Shown in pieces: positions 1-6,479 of a stretch of 16,170 nucleotides of DNA (position 1 is the stretch's first letter; each line of letters starts with the position of its first letter). Below the pieces are notes generated by a model. It was given only the letters and a program-made list of their open reading frames with translations. It did no database searches and was not told where the DNA came from. The DNA lies in the NCBI GenBank assembly GCA_050246795.1, contig JBFWVJ010000014.1:1-16170 (forward strand). The letters run 5' to 3'. This DNA is from JBFWVJ01 sp050246795. GTDB lineage: Bacteria > Patescibacteriota > Gracilibacteria > JAUYGZ01. The position numbers were made by a program, and so were the translations under genes.

Positions 1-73
1 TTTCGGGTTTTCTTGGTATTGGAAAATATTGAGCAATATGATTAAACTGTTCATCAGTTAGAAATTTCTGCAT
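1..73 (-). CDS. IS5-family transposase, N-terminal fragment (left copy)
   Basis: An ATG at 71-73 on the minus strand opens a frame that runs off the window. It encodes about 24 residues, beginning MQKFLTDEQF and ending near PIPRKPE. The LTDEQ-x-x-x-I-x-x-x-FP pattern followed by a basic stretch is typical of the N-terminal DUF4096-type domain of IS5-family transposases. The catalytic DDE domain lies outside the window, so the family call rests on this short start and on the CTAG border. The same start occurs in the right-hand copy. Confidence 0.6.
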   Translation of the reverse strand, partial: MQKFLTDEQFNHIAQYFPIPRKPE

Positions 74-121
74 AACTTTGGTAAAGATGAGCTCATCTTA
101 CCATGCTTATGTTAACACTGC
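1..121 (-). mobile_element. IS5-like insertion sequence, truncated by window edge (left copy)
   Basis: Positions 5-121 are the exact reverse complement of the right-hand end of the window (16054-16170). Together with the adjacent CTAG they form a 121-bp inverted repeat (5-125 versus 16050-16170). The element end reads GCAGTGTTAACATAAGC going outward from position 121 and is bordered by CTAG. CTAG/CWAG is the known four-base target of IS5 relatives. The start of a transposase gene lies inside, on the minus strand. Only the first 120 or so bases of the element are visible, so its length, other end and target duplication cannot be checked here. Confidence 0.75.
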
Positions 122-165
122 CTAGGGGGTCGGGTTGGCCCCGGCGCGGAGCACCACCCCCACCC
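122..165. repeat. C-rich palindromic-element remnant at the IS junction
   Basis: Reading toward the IS on the minus strand, the junction is ACCCCCTAG. This matches the first half of the motif CACCCCCTAGCCCCCT found intact at 12942-12957. It suggests that the IS inserted into the CTAG of a dispersed C-rich repeat. The rest of this short gap, up to the formyltransferase stop at 181, is G/C-rich and shows no gene. Confidence 0.4.
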
Positions 166-180
166 ATAACAGGCCCATTT

Positions 181-1011
181 CTAAAACAACTTCAAAATCT
201 CCCTCCAAACAGCCATGATCGAAAAAAGCTTTCCTCCCCTGGCGTAAAACTGGTCGAAATGAAGCTTGGTCGGCAAGGAATAGTACTGTGCCTCCCCCTT
301 CAAACGAAGTGTCTTCAATGGAGTCCCCTTCTTCATTTTGGACAGCGTGCGGATAAGAAGGTTCGTGCCCTTCTGAGCTGATTTCATCAACAAACTAAAC
401 TTTGTCTCCCCTTGCTCGATCGGATACCGGATCTGACCCACCACCTCCCCGGCATCGATCTCTTCATTGATATAGTGGACCGTGACCCCAGCGTACTTCT
501 CCTTATTGTGCAGTTTCCAAAACTCCGGCCAAATACCTCGATACTTGGGAAGCAACCCCGGATGCATATTCAGCGAAGCCGTGCGAGGGATTTCCAAGAC
601 TGGTTTTTTCAAGATCTGGTCAAAGTACACCGTCACAAACACGTCCGGTTCCCAGGAACGCAGCACTTCGATCGAGGCTGGATCATTGATATTCTCCGTA
701 TCATGGATCCTCAAGTCATGACGACGAACCAACTCATCGACCGAAAGCCATTTCCCCCGCCGTTTCCAGATCAGCACACTCGCCAAACTCAAACCAATAG
801 CTGGAATATAAGCGGTCAGAGCGATCAAAGCCCCGTAAAAAACCCCGGCTCTGCGAACACCATACTTCACATACTTCCAGTATTTCTTGCGGAACGGAGA
901 GATGTCAGACCGCACCACCCCCACGATGTCCAAGTCCTTTCGGCGCAACAAATGATTCAGTGCCAACTCAGCACCCGCGTGAAGCTTCGGAAGGAGGACA
1001 ACGATACGCAT
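181..1011 (-). CDS. formyltransferase-family protein (Fmt N-terminal-like)
   Basis: This 276-residue protein has the catalytic signature of N10-formyl-tetrahydrofolate-dependent formyltransferases. Asn148 and His150 lie in SLNMHPGLLPKYRG and the third catalytic residue, Asp186, lies in INEEIDAGEV. The family moves a formyl group from formyl-THF onto an amine. True methionyl-tRNA formyltransferases are about 310 residues with a C-terminal OB-like domain, which is not evident here, so a PurN-like or amino-sugar N-formyltransferase role is equally possible and the substrate is unknown. Residues about 57-82 form a long hydrophobic stretch that is unusual for the soluble core and may associate with membrane. 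The gene is divergent from msrA. A GGAGG lies 16 bases upstream of the ATG, too far for a normal ribosome site. Confidence 0.8.
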   Translation of the reverse strand: MRIVVLLPKLHAGAELALNHLLRRKDLDIVGVVRSDISPFRKKYWKYVKYGVRRAGVFYGALIALTAYIPAIGLSLASVLIWKRRGKWLSVDELVRRHDLRIHDTENINDPASIEVLRSWEPDVFVTVYFDQILKKPVLEIPRTASLNMHPGLLPKYRGIWPEFWKLHNKEKYAGVTVHYINEEIDAGEVVGQIRYPIEQGETKFSLLMKSAQKGTNLLIRTLSKMKKGTPLKTLRLKGEAQYYSLPTKLHFDQFYARGGKLFSIMAVWREILKLF

Positions 1012-1153
1012 AAAAATTGGTTGTGCGCCTCCATCCTACTCCGAAATGGAAGAGACTCAACTCGACAGAAAAAAATCAGTTGATAAAGGCTACAAACGGT
1101 ATTTGTGATCAACAGCACCATCTGCTTGAATAAAAACACTCTTAAAAGTCATC

Positions 1154-1723
1154 ATGACCTCCAACGATTTCCCCGACCTCTCCAAACTCGAAAACGATGA
1201 ATCTCTAGCGAAAGCCACCTTCGCGGGCGGGTGCTTCTGGTGCATGGAGCCACCCTTTAGCAATCTCAAAGGCGTGGAAGCCGTCATCTCCGGCTACAGC
1301 GGCGGTACCGTCGAAAACCCTACCTACGAACAAGTCTGCAGCGACACCACCGGCCACGTCGAAGCCGTTCAGGTCTACTACCATCCCGATCAAGTCACCT
1401 ACAACGACCTCCTTGATGCATTCTGGAAAGCCCACGATCCCACCGATGCCGGCGGACAATTCGGCGATCGCGGCCACCACTACAAACCCATTTGTTTTTA
1501 TCGAAGCGAGGAAGAAAAAGCATTGGCTGAAGCTTCCAAGAAAGCCCTGGGAGAATCCGGCACCTTCGACAAACCCATTGCTACCGCCATCGAGCCATTC
1601 AAGAATTTCTACCCCGCCGAGACCTATCATCAAAACTATTCGATCAAAAATCCGCTTCGCTACAATCTTTATAAGGAGGGTTCCGGGAGGGCAAGTTATT
1701 TGAGGGAGAAGTGGGGGAAGTGA
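1154..1723 (+). CDS. msrA: peptide-methionine (S)-S-oxide reductase MsrA
   Basis: MsrA reduces methionine-S-sulfoxide in proteins and repairs oxidative damage using thioredoxin as reductant. The 189-residue protein carries the catalytic motif GGCFWC (nucleophile Cys27, Cys30) and the family blocks GYSGG, GHVEAVQVYY and DPTDAGGQFGDRGHHY, so the identification is firm. The fold is complete, with no fused MsrB domain, and no msrB is seen nearby. No C-terminal resolving cysteines are visible. Only Cys30 and the Cys in YEQVCSD remain, so recycling may use one of these or an external thiol. The ATG at 1154 has no Shine-Dalgarno sequence. The gene is divergent from the formyltransferase and convergent with the small gene at 1737. 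Confidence 0.95.
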   Translation: MTSNDFPDLSKLENDESLAKATFAGGCFWCMEPPFSNLKGVEAVISGYSGGTVENPTYEQVCSDTTGHVEAVQVYYHPDQVTYNDLLDAFWKAHDPTDAGGQFGDRGHHYKPICFYRSEEEKALAEASKKALGESGTFDKPIATAIEPFKNFYPAETYHQNYSIKNPLRYNLYKEGSGRASYLREKWGK

Positions 1724-1736
1724 TTATTTTATGTAG

Positions 1737-2033
1737 TTAGTTAATTACCCCAAAAACCTGAAGCAGATTATCCCACCAAGGAATAGAAATCACTCCAAGA
1801 ATAATTGTAATTACAACTTCCGGTTTTTTATACCAAACTTTTTCCAAAACCAGAGGTTGCGGAAGAATATGCTTATTATCTTTAAGTTCGACGCCTTTAA
1901 GAACCCCTTCGTTCATAACAAGGTCGATATCACCGGCTAATAAATTACCTGAAGCACGTAACCCATCAATTGTACCATTTGGACCAATTCTTATTAATGC
2001 TGGTCTGGTATTTTCAGAATTTGATTTTTCCAT
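1737..2033 (-). CDS. hypothetical protein with C-terminal membrane segment
   Basis: This 98-residue protein is not recognised. Its N-terminal part is soluble-looking, with short G-N-x-x-A-G-D-I-D-L-V-type strands resembling a small beta structure. Its C-terminus (VVITIILGVISIPWW and onward) is a likely single membrane segment or tail anchor. The ATG at 2033 is preferred over an alternative start 15 bases upstream because nothing resembles a ribosome site at either. By eye it is clearly more AT-rich than its neighbours, which fits recent acquisition. The start lies only 32 bp from the end of the IS3 element, so its native promoter may have been displaced. The frame is intact. Confidence 0.55.
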   Translation of the reverse strand: MEKSNSENTRPALIRIGPNGTIDGLRASGNLLAGDIDLVMNEGVLKGVELKDNKHILPQPLVLEKVWYKKPEVVITIILGVISIPWWDNLLQVFGVIN

Positions 2034-2064
2034 TATACACGTGCTCAAAAAGAATTTGGTGAAG

Positions 2065-2085
2065 TGTACCCCGTTTGGTAGACAG
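2065..2085. repeat. IS3 terminal inverted repeat (orfB side)
   Basis: It starts TGTACCCC and ends GTAGACAG. It matches the reverse complement of the other end in the first 8 bases and in the GTAGACA block, with a mismatched A/T-type stretch between. Confidence 0.8.
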
Positions 2086-2096
2086 ATAGAAACCCC

Positions 2097-2903
2097 CTAA
2101 CCCTCGACCTTGGTTAGAAGATGATTCCTGTATTCAACAGGCGTCATCCTGTTTCTGGTCCACTGTTTTCTTTCGTAGTTGTAGTATCTCATGTACTGCT
2201 CAATTTTCGAACACAACTGCTCAAACGACCTGCAAGCCTTGTAATCCAACTCGTCTTTCATGTGTCCAAAGAATGACTCGATGGGAGCATTGTCGATACA
2301 ATTGCCTTTGCCGGACATCGATTGAGCCATCTTCAGCTCTTTGACCGCTTCAATGTACATGGGATTGGTGTAGTGAAATCCTTGGTCCGAATGAATCAAG
2401 GCCTCTTCACAGAGATCAGATGGCATTCCCTTCATTGTCCCCACCACCAATGCCATGTCCATATGCAGTGAAATCTTCCAGGCGATCACTTCTCCGCTGG
2501 CGACGTCTTTGACAACAGAAAGATAGGCAAACTTCTCCAGAAAGGGCAAGTAGGTGATGTCAGTACAGAAGACTTTGAAGGGAGATCGTTGATGAAAGGC
2601 TCTTTGAAGTTTGTTGGGGAATATTCGGTGTTCCATGGTCTTCTTCATGATCGCTCGATACGGATTCTTCCTGCGCACCGTGGCCACCAATCCGTACTTC
2701 CTCATGATTCGCTGTATTTTCTTGTGGTTCATATGGGGAAGTCTCATTTTAATATTTCTCCAGCCATATTTTCTCTTTCCTTGTTCAAAGACCTCTTTGA
2801 TCTTCAGAAAATCATGGAAGTCTTTTTCGGGCTGGTCGGCATCGAGCAACCATTTGTAATACCCACTTCTGGATACGCTTGCGAGCTGGCAGAGGACATC
2901 CAC
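2097..2903 (-). CDS. IS3-family transposase, OrfB (DDE integrase part)
   Basis: This frame supplies the catalytic half of the IS3 transposase. Counting from the GTG at 2903, the DDE triad is Asp115 (FCTDITYLPF), Asp173 (IHSDQGFHY) and Glu209 (APIESFFGHMKDE). Residues D173 and E209 are separated by 35 residues, as is standard. The GNCIDNAPIES block is characteristic. A proper start for an independent OrfB is doubtful. The open frame continues upstream to the slippery site at 2984-2990 and encodes the usual linker K-Y-Q-L-I-R-E-L before SRSGYYKW, so the functional product is probably the OrfA-OrfB fusion of about 420 residues. No internal stops or missing catalytic residues are seen. Confidence 0.92.
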   Translation of the reverse strand: MDVLCQLASVSRSGYYKWLLDADQPEKDFHDFLKIKEVFEQGKRKYGWRNIKMRLPHMNHKKIQRIMRKYGLVATVRRKNPYRAIMKKTMEHRIFPNKLQRAFHQRSPFKVFCTDITYLPFLEKFAYLSVVKDVASGEVIAWKISLHMDMALVVGTMKGMPSDLCEEALIHSDQGFHYTNPMYIEAVKELKMAQSMSGKGNCIDNAPIESFFGHMKDELDYKACRSFEQLCSKIEQYMRYYNYERKQWTRNRMTPVEYRNHLLTKVEG

Positions 2904-2911
2904 ATCCGCTT

Positions 2912-3358
2912 TTAGTTCCCTGATGAGTTGGTATTTTTCGCAAGGCCTGAGTTTGACTCCGCTCTGTTGGCCCGGAGATGTGCTAAAAAAGCGTTCTCAG
3001 CTTCCAGATATCGAACTTGCAGCTCAAGTCGTCTCACCCGATCAGCTTCCGGAGACCTTGATCTCTTGTATCCCCCGTCGGCTTGTATACCTGATGGTTT
3101 GGTCAGGCTCTCCAACCCTCCTTTTTTCACCAGTCGTCTCCAGTCTTTCAGTGTGTAGCGGCAGTAATCCTTTTTCCAGATGCTCACATCAAAACCCGCT
3201 TGCTTCCAGATATCGTCTGGTTTAATACCTTGCGCGTAGAGGTCGAGTGCCCGTTTCTTGAAATCGTAGGTGTAATGAATGGATCGTTCGCTCACCCGCC
3301 ACACGCACGGATGCGCGCTTAATTGAGCGATTTGTTCGCTATTAAAGATGGTTCTCAT
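2912..3358 (-). CDS. IS3-family transposase, OrfA (helix-turn-helix part)
   Basis: OrfA is the DNA-binding half and recognises the element ends. Its N-terminal half (YTYDFKKRALDLYAQGIKPDDIWKQAGF region) is a helix-turn-helix. It is followed by a basic region and a coiled-coil-like helix, RVRRLELQVRYLEAENAFL, that normally mediates transposase multimerisation. I take the ATG at 3358 (MRTIFNSEQ), which lies 75 bp inside the right terminal repeat. The longer frame would start within a few dozen bases of the element end. The frame ends just after the frameshift site, so the stand-alone product is 148 residues. Confidence 0.88.
   Translation of the reverse strand: MRTIFNSEQIAQLSAHPCVWRVSERSIHYTYDFKKRALDLYAQGIKPDDIWKQAGFDVSIWKKDYCRYTLKDWRRLVKKGGLESLTKPSGIQADGGYKRSRSPEADRVRRLELQVRYLEAENAFLAHLRANRAESNSGLAKNTNSSGN
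2984..2990 (-). promoter_or_regulatory. programmed -1 ribosomal frameshift site (U UUU UUA)
   Basis: On the minus strand the orfA codons read GCT TTT TTA. This places T TTT TTA exactly in the X XXY YYZ register of -1 slippery heptamers. After slipping, the frame passes into orfB with no stop. The relative frames of orfA and orfB require exactly a -1 shift. Confidence 0.8.
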
Positions 3359-3411
3359 AGTTCTTTTGTTAAGAATAAATGGCAACAAAAGAAACAATGT
3401 CACTCTACGGT

Positions 3412-3432
3412 GTGTCTACTTTTTGGGGTACA
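3412..3432. repeat. IS3 terminal inverted repeat (orfA side)
   Basis: Its reverse complement begins TGTACCCCAAAA and ends GTAGACAC, pairing imperfectly with the repeat at 2065-2085. It borders the tRNA-Gln 3' end after 6 bp. Confidence 0.8.
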
Positions 3433-3438
3433 GATCAT

Positions 3439-3513
3439 TGGCTGGGGTGGAGGGATTTGAACCCCCGCATGACGGATTCAGAGTCCGTTGCCTTACCGCT
3501 TGGCTACACCCCA
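3439..3513 (-). tRNA. tRNA-Gln (anticodon CUG)
   Basis: The minus strand folds as a complete cloverleaf. The acceptor stem TGGGGTG/CACCCCA has the weak U1-A72 pair and G73 discriminator typical of glutamine tRNAs. The anticodon stem is ACGGA/TCCGT with loop CTCTGAA, giving anticodon CTG. The T arm is GGGGG-TTCAAAT-CCCTC and the terminal CCA is encoded. It reads CAG codons. The transcript runs toward the IS3 element, whose right end lies just past the CCA. Confidence 0.96.
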
Positions 3514-3667
3514 AGGGACTTGCCCATTATAGGAAGAATTTGCTGAAGAACAAACGAAAAGCATTTACTCCTCGAGAGATAAACTTGTAGCAAGCACTAC
3601 CGCTTCCTTTTTGCACGGGAGGAAAATATGCGCTACTTTTTCAAGGTCTATTTTTCATCTCATTCCT

Positions 3668-4180
3668 ATGAAACGATTTGCAGCTCTTCTCAGCCTTTTT
3701 GTCCTTTCCTTCACCCTGATGGGCTGTGATCGACTCTGGTCTGATCAGGTCAGCGACCTGATGAACAACACCGACAGCTATGGAAATGGTGAGCAAAGCC
3801 CGGACCAACCGATGGAAAAAATGGAAAAAGAACCACAGCAACCTACTGAAAACGAATCCATAGAGTCCGGATTCACCTACGAAGACTACAGCGAAGAACG
3901 GTTCAACGAACTGAAAGGAAACCGACCGGTTGTCCTCAACTTCCACGCCGACTGGTGCCCCAACTGCCGTGCCCTCGATAAACTCGTGAAAGAAAACCTC
4001 GCACGACTCCCTGAAAACGCCGTGATGCTAAAAGTAAACTACGATAAAGCCACAGCCCTCAAACAACAGTATGGCATCACCGTTCAAACGACCCTGGTGT
4101 TCTTCAACGCTCAAGGCGAACAAGTCGCGAAGGAATTCAATCCAAAACTGGAAAAAATGATCGAACTACTGGCCAGCTAA
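3668..4180 (+). CDS. thioredoxin-fold lipoprotein
   Basis: This 170-residue predicted lipoprotein has signal sequence MKRFAALLSLFVLSFTLMGC with lipobox LMGC (lipidated Cys20). A polar Gln/Glu/Pro-rich linker (about 21-68) and a thioredoxin domain (about 69-170) follow. The active site is ADWCPNC (Cys97, Cys100). The position of the conserved cis-proline, normally x-P-T-x-x-F, reads V-Q-T-T-L-V-F-F, so the proline is replaced by threonine. Thiol-disulfide exchange on the outer face of the membrane is the likely role, and the partner is unknown. I chose the ATG at 3668 because the signal peptide starts there. No Shine-Dalgarno precedes it, but an out-of-frame ATG at 3628 has GGGAGG in front. 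Confidence 0.85.
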   Translation: MKRFAALLSLFVLSFTLMGCDRLWSDQVSDLMNNTDSYGNGEQSPDQPMEKMEKEPQQPTENESIESGFTYEDYSEERFNELKGNRPVVLNFHADWCPNCRALDKLVKENLARLPENAVMLKVNYDKATALKQQYGITVQTTLVFFNAQGEQVAKEFNPKLEKMIELLAS

Positions 4181-4186
4181 GAGCAC

Positions 4187-5056
4187 TTACAAAGACTGAA
4201 GCGCCTCTAAGGCGCTTTTTTCTTTATCCTTGATTTCCAACATCACATCGCAATGAATTCCCTGTGCCGATTCCAAAAAACTTTTAAAATCCTCACCATC
4301 GATATGCTCCGCATGCATGCCAAAACGCGCATTTTTTTGCTGTGAACTGTAGTCCACCATCAAGACCCCATCCGACTTTTTCCACGTCTTCGCCGCCATT
4401 TGAAGTGCCTCCCGAAGTGTTTCTCCTTCGTTCAGAAGTGAGTGATGAAACGTATCCAAGAGAACTGGAATCCCGAGCTCCTTATGAAGCTTCAAACAAT
4501 CCTGGAGGGAATACGAACGCTCATCATTCTCAATCACCAAACGAGTACGAATAGAGCTCGGAAGACCTTTGTAAACTTTCACGAACCGCTCCATGCTCTT
4601 TTCTTTGTCCCCATAGACTCCCCCCACATGGATCTGAACCTTGTGAGAAGTATCCAAGCCCAACAAATCCAAAACTCGCGCATGGTACTCCAAATCCATC
4701 ACGGCATTCGCGAGGACTTTTTCGTCAGGCGCATTGAGGAGGGTGTACTGTCCCGGATGCATCGAAATTCGGAAATGATGGTCTTGAAGATAGCTCCCTA
4801 CTTCCTGAAAGGCTTTCTGAAACACGTTCCACCATTCGATCTGATTCACCGGATGGGACCCAAAAGGGATCACATCTGAAGTGATCCGAAAAAACATCAG
4901 TCGATGCTCGACATTCCACTCAAGGGTTTGGCGAAGACAAGCAAGATTGCTGGCGACCGTCTCCAGGAATCGATCTTCTGAAAAAGACTTCAAACGAAAG
5001 GTTTGCGAACTGCGACAGGGCAGGCTCCAATTGATACAAGGATAGCCGATCTTCAT
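4187..5056 (-). CDS. uvsE: UV DNA damage endonuclease UvsE (UVDE)
   Basis: UvsE nicks DNA immediately 5' of UV photoproducts and other lesions, starting an alternative excision repair route. The 289-residue length is normal for the family. Family blocks visible are the start MKIGYPCINW, FRITSDVIPFGSHP, RISMHPGQY (His100), QIHVGG (His143), VIENDE (Glu176) and LLDTFHH (Asp201, His204), which together form the metal-binding TIM-barrel site. The start ATG at 5056 lies 37 bases downstream of the nirK-fusion stop on the same strand, with no terminator hairpin between, so it may be read through from that operon. Its last 12 codons also carry the terminator of the opposing gene. Confidence 0.93.
   Translation of the reverse strand: MKIGYPCINWSLPCRSSQTFRLKSFSEDRFLETVASNLACLRQTLEWNVEHRLMFFRITSDVIPFGSHPVNQIEWWNVFQKAFQEVGSYLQDHHFRISMHPGQYTLLNAPDEKVLANAVMDLEYHARVLDLLGLDTSHKVQIHVGGVYGDKEKSMERFVKVYKGLPSSIRTRLVIENDERSYSLQDCLKLHKELGIPVLLDTFHHSLLNEGETLREALQMAAKTWKKSDGVLMVDYSSQQKNARFGMHAEHIDGEDFKSFLESAQGIHCDVMLEIKDKEKSALEALQSL
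4199..4221 (+). terminator. intrinsic terminator of the thioredoxin lipoprotein gene
   Basis: The sequence AAGCGCC-TCTAA-GGCGCTT forms a 7-bp stem followed by a T run on the plus strand, 19 bases after the lipoprotein stop. It lies entirely inside the 3' coding end of the convergent uvsE gene. Confidence 0.75.
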
Positions 5057-5093
5057 GTTGATTTTTTTTTAAAGCTACAGCCGCAATTGCACA

Positions 5094-6479
5094 TCAGTTT
5101 ACGATCATCTCAGCAACTGCTCCTTTATGAATCCTCGACAAAGCATGATCCACCAACTTGTAGATACCTGGCTCATTCACCACGAATTCTACGATGGTGG
5201 CGCCCCCAGCAGGTATAAGCGTCGTTTGTACATTGTGGACAACAGGAGTTCCTCCCTCAGGGTAAACGGTATCGAAAACCTCTCCGATCACATGAAAGCT
5301 GGAAATTTTGGCAACCCCAGCATTCCCCACATATAATCGAATTTTTTCTCCGACCTTCGCCCTAAGAGCACGTTCTCCGGTCAGTGAACCAACCCTGCCG
5401 TTGAATACAATGTACTCCGGCGATTCATTCTTGAGTTTTTCTCCAGAAAGCTGAGTCATTCCTTTTTCACCACGATTCAAAATCGAATACATCTCTCCCT
5501 GGACGAGAGAATACTCACGATCAACCTCTTCCAAGGGTTGTATTGGCTCGATCAAAATGAGTCCATACGCCCCATTCGTCATGTGCTCAGCAACTTCTTT
5601 TGTGCCGCAATGATAGAGGTAGATACCCGGATTCAGAGCTTTGAAAGTAAAAGTCTTTTCTTGGCCAGGATAGACATCGACGGCTCCTCCGTGGGGTCCA
5701 TTCACCGCATGAAGATCGATGGAATGTGGGAAATGATTGCTGCTCGGATTTTTTAGAGTCACAGAGATAGTGTCACCCACTTGAGCGCGAAGGAAAGGTC
5801 CAGGCACCACGCCATCGTAAGTCCAATACAAATAGTCGATTCCTTCGTCCAGTTCCCCATTGATTTCTTGAGCAGTGAGAGTGAAAGAACGAGGTCGATG
5901 AGTTTTTTCAAAGAAAGGAACCTTTCCATCATTCCCGATTTCAGGAGTTTTGACATGATCTCCGGGACCATGAATGACACCCACATCGGATGAGCTTTCA
6001 TGAGTATCGTCTTTTTTCATCGAGTGATCATCCGTGTGCTGATTAAGTTCAAAGGCTTCCTCGCCAAGATCAAGCTCTATTTGCTGCCAGACCTTTATTT
6101 CCGGAAGAGGCTCAATCGCAGGTTCCGTGAGAATGGAAACCGTTTTGTAAAATCGTCCTTCCGGCTCAGCGTGGAGGTTTGGGTTGAACTGGACGGTCAA
6201 CACACCTGACTCACCCGGCTGAAGCAAAGGAGTGTTTACAGATCCTATCGTACATGCGCAGCTTCCTGGTGTACCAAGAATGGTCAATGGTCCCTCGCCC
6301 TGATACGTGAAATGAAAATCGTGTGTGACGACACCTCCTGATTGCTTAATAACACCAAAATCAAATTCTTGTTCATCGAAGATGATTTGAGGATGCTGCA
6401 AAGCAGTTTCATTGCTTGTAAAAACGCAACCCGAAAGAAGAAAAAGCCCGGCGAGAAAAAGGAGAATTTTATTCATCAT
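5094..6479 (-). CDS. nirK: lipoprotein: DUF1573 domain fused to AniA-like copper nitrite reductase (NirK)
   Basis: The 461-residue product starts at the ATG-ATG at 6479/6476 (MMNKILLFLAGLFLLSGC, lipobox LSGC, Cys18). Residues about 31-138 are a DUF1573 domain with GSCACT (Cys74, Cys76). Residues 140-195 are an acidic linker with His148, 152, 160, 170 and 175. From about 196 two cupredoxin domains follow, closest in motif to Neisseria AniA. Type-2 copper ligands are His257, His290 and His445. Active-site Asp255 and His396 (SSFHVIGE) are present. Type-1 ligands are His252, Cys291 and His299, but the axial Met position (AniA HIANGM, here HMTNGA) is Ala304. The expected reaction is nitrite to nitric oxide outside the membrane. 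The start overlaps the upstream gene's stop, so the two genes are probably translationally coupled. Confidence 0.88.
   Translation of the reverse strand: MMNKILLFLAGLFLLSGCVFTSNETALQHPQIIFDEQEFDFGVIKQSGGVVTHDFHFTYQGEGPLTILGTPGSCACTIGSVNTPLLQPGESGVLTVQFNPNLHAEPEGRFYKTVSILTEPAIEPLPEIKVWQQIELDLGEEAFELNQHTDDHSMKKDDTHESSSDVGVIHGPGDHVKTPEIGNDGKVPFFEKTHRPRSFTLTAQEINGELDEGIDYLYWTYDGVVPGPFLRAQVGDTISVTLKNPSSNHFPHSIDLHAVNGPHGGAVDVYPGQEKTFTFKALNPGIYLYHCGTKEVAEHMTNGAYGLILIEPIQPLEEVDREYSLVQGEMYSILNRGEKGMTQLSGEKLKNESPEYIVFNGRVGSLTGERALRAKVGEKIRLYVGNAGVAKISSFHVIGEVFDTVYPEGGTPVVHNVQTTLIPAGGATIVEFVVNEPGIYKLVDHALSRIHKGAVAEMIVN

Larger units (their letters stand above)
2065..3432 (-). mobile_element. complete IS3-family insertion sequence
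   Basis: The 1368-bp element is bounded by imperfect terminal inverted repeats. Each begins TGTACCCC and carries GTAGACA ten to twenty bases in. Between them lie orfA and orfB in frames related by a -1 shift, the standard IS3 arrangement. Both frames are intact, so the element could be active. I could not find a convincing 3-4 bp target duplication: the left flank is GAAG and the right flank GATC. It ends 6 bp downstream of tRNA-Gln. Confidence 0.9.

Noticed and set aside
412..1083. 223-codon frame antisense to the formyltransferase gene
   Set aside because: The minus-strand product has clear family motifs; this frame has none.
1079..1113. GTTGAT / ATCAAC inverted repeat as an FNR box
   Set aside because: The arms are 23 bases apart, far from the 4-base spacing an FNR box needs.
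1105..1118. Third Crp/Fnr site, GTGA-N6-GCAC, between the formyltransferase gene and msrA
   Set aside because: One core mismatch and a spacer unlike the two good sites; the half-site alone is expected by chance.
2061..3436. Target site duplication of the IS3 element
   Set aside because: Flanks GAAG and GATC do not match for 3 or 4 bases with the chosen ends.
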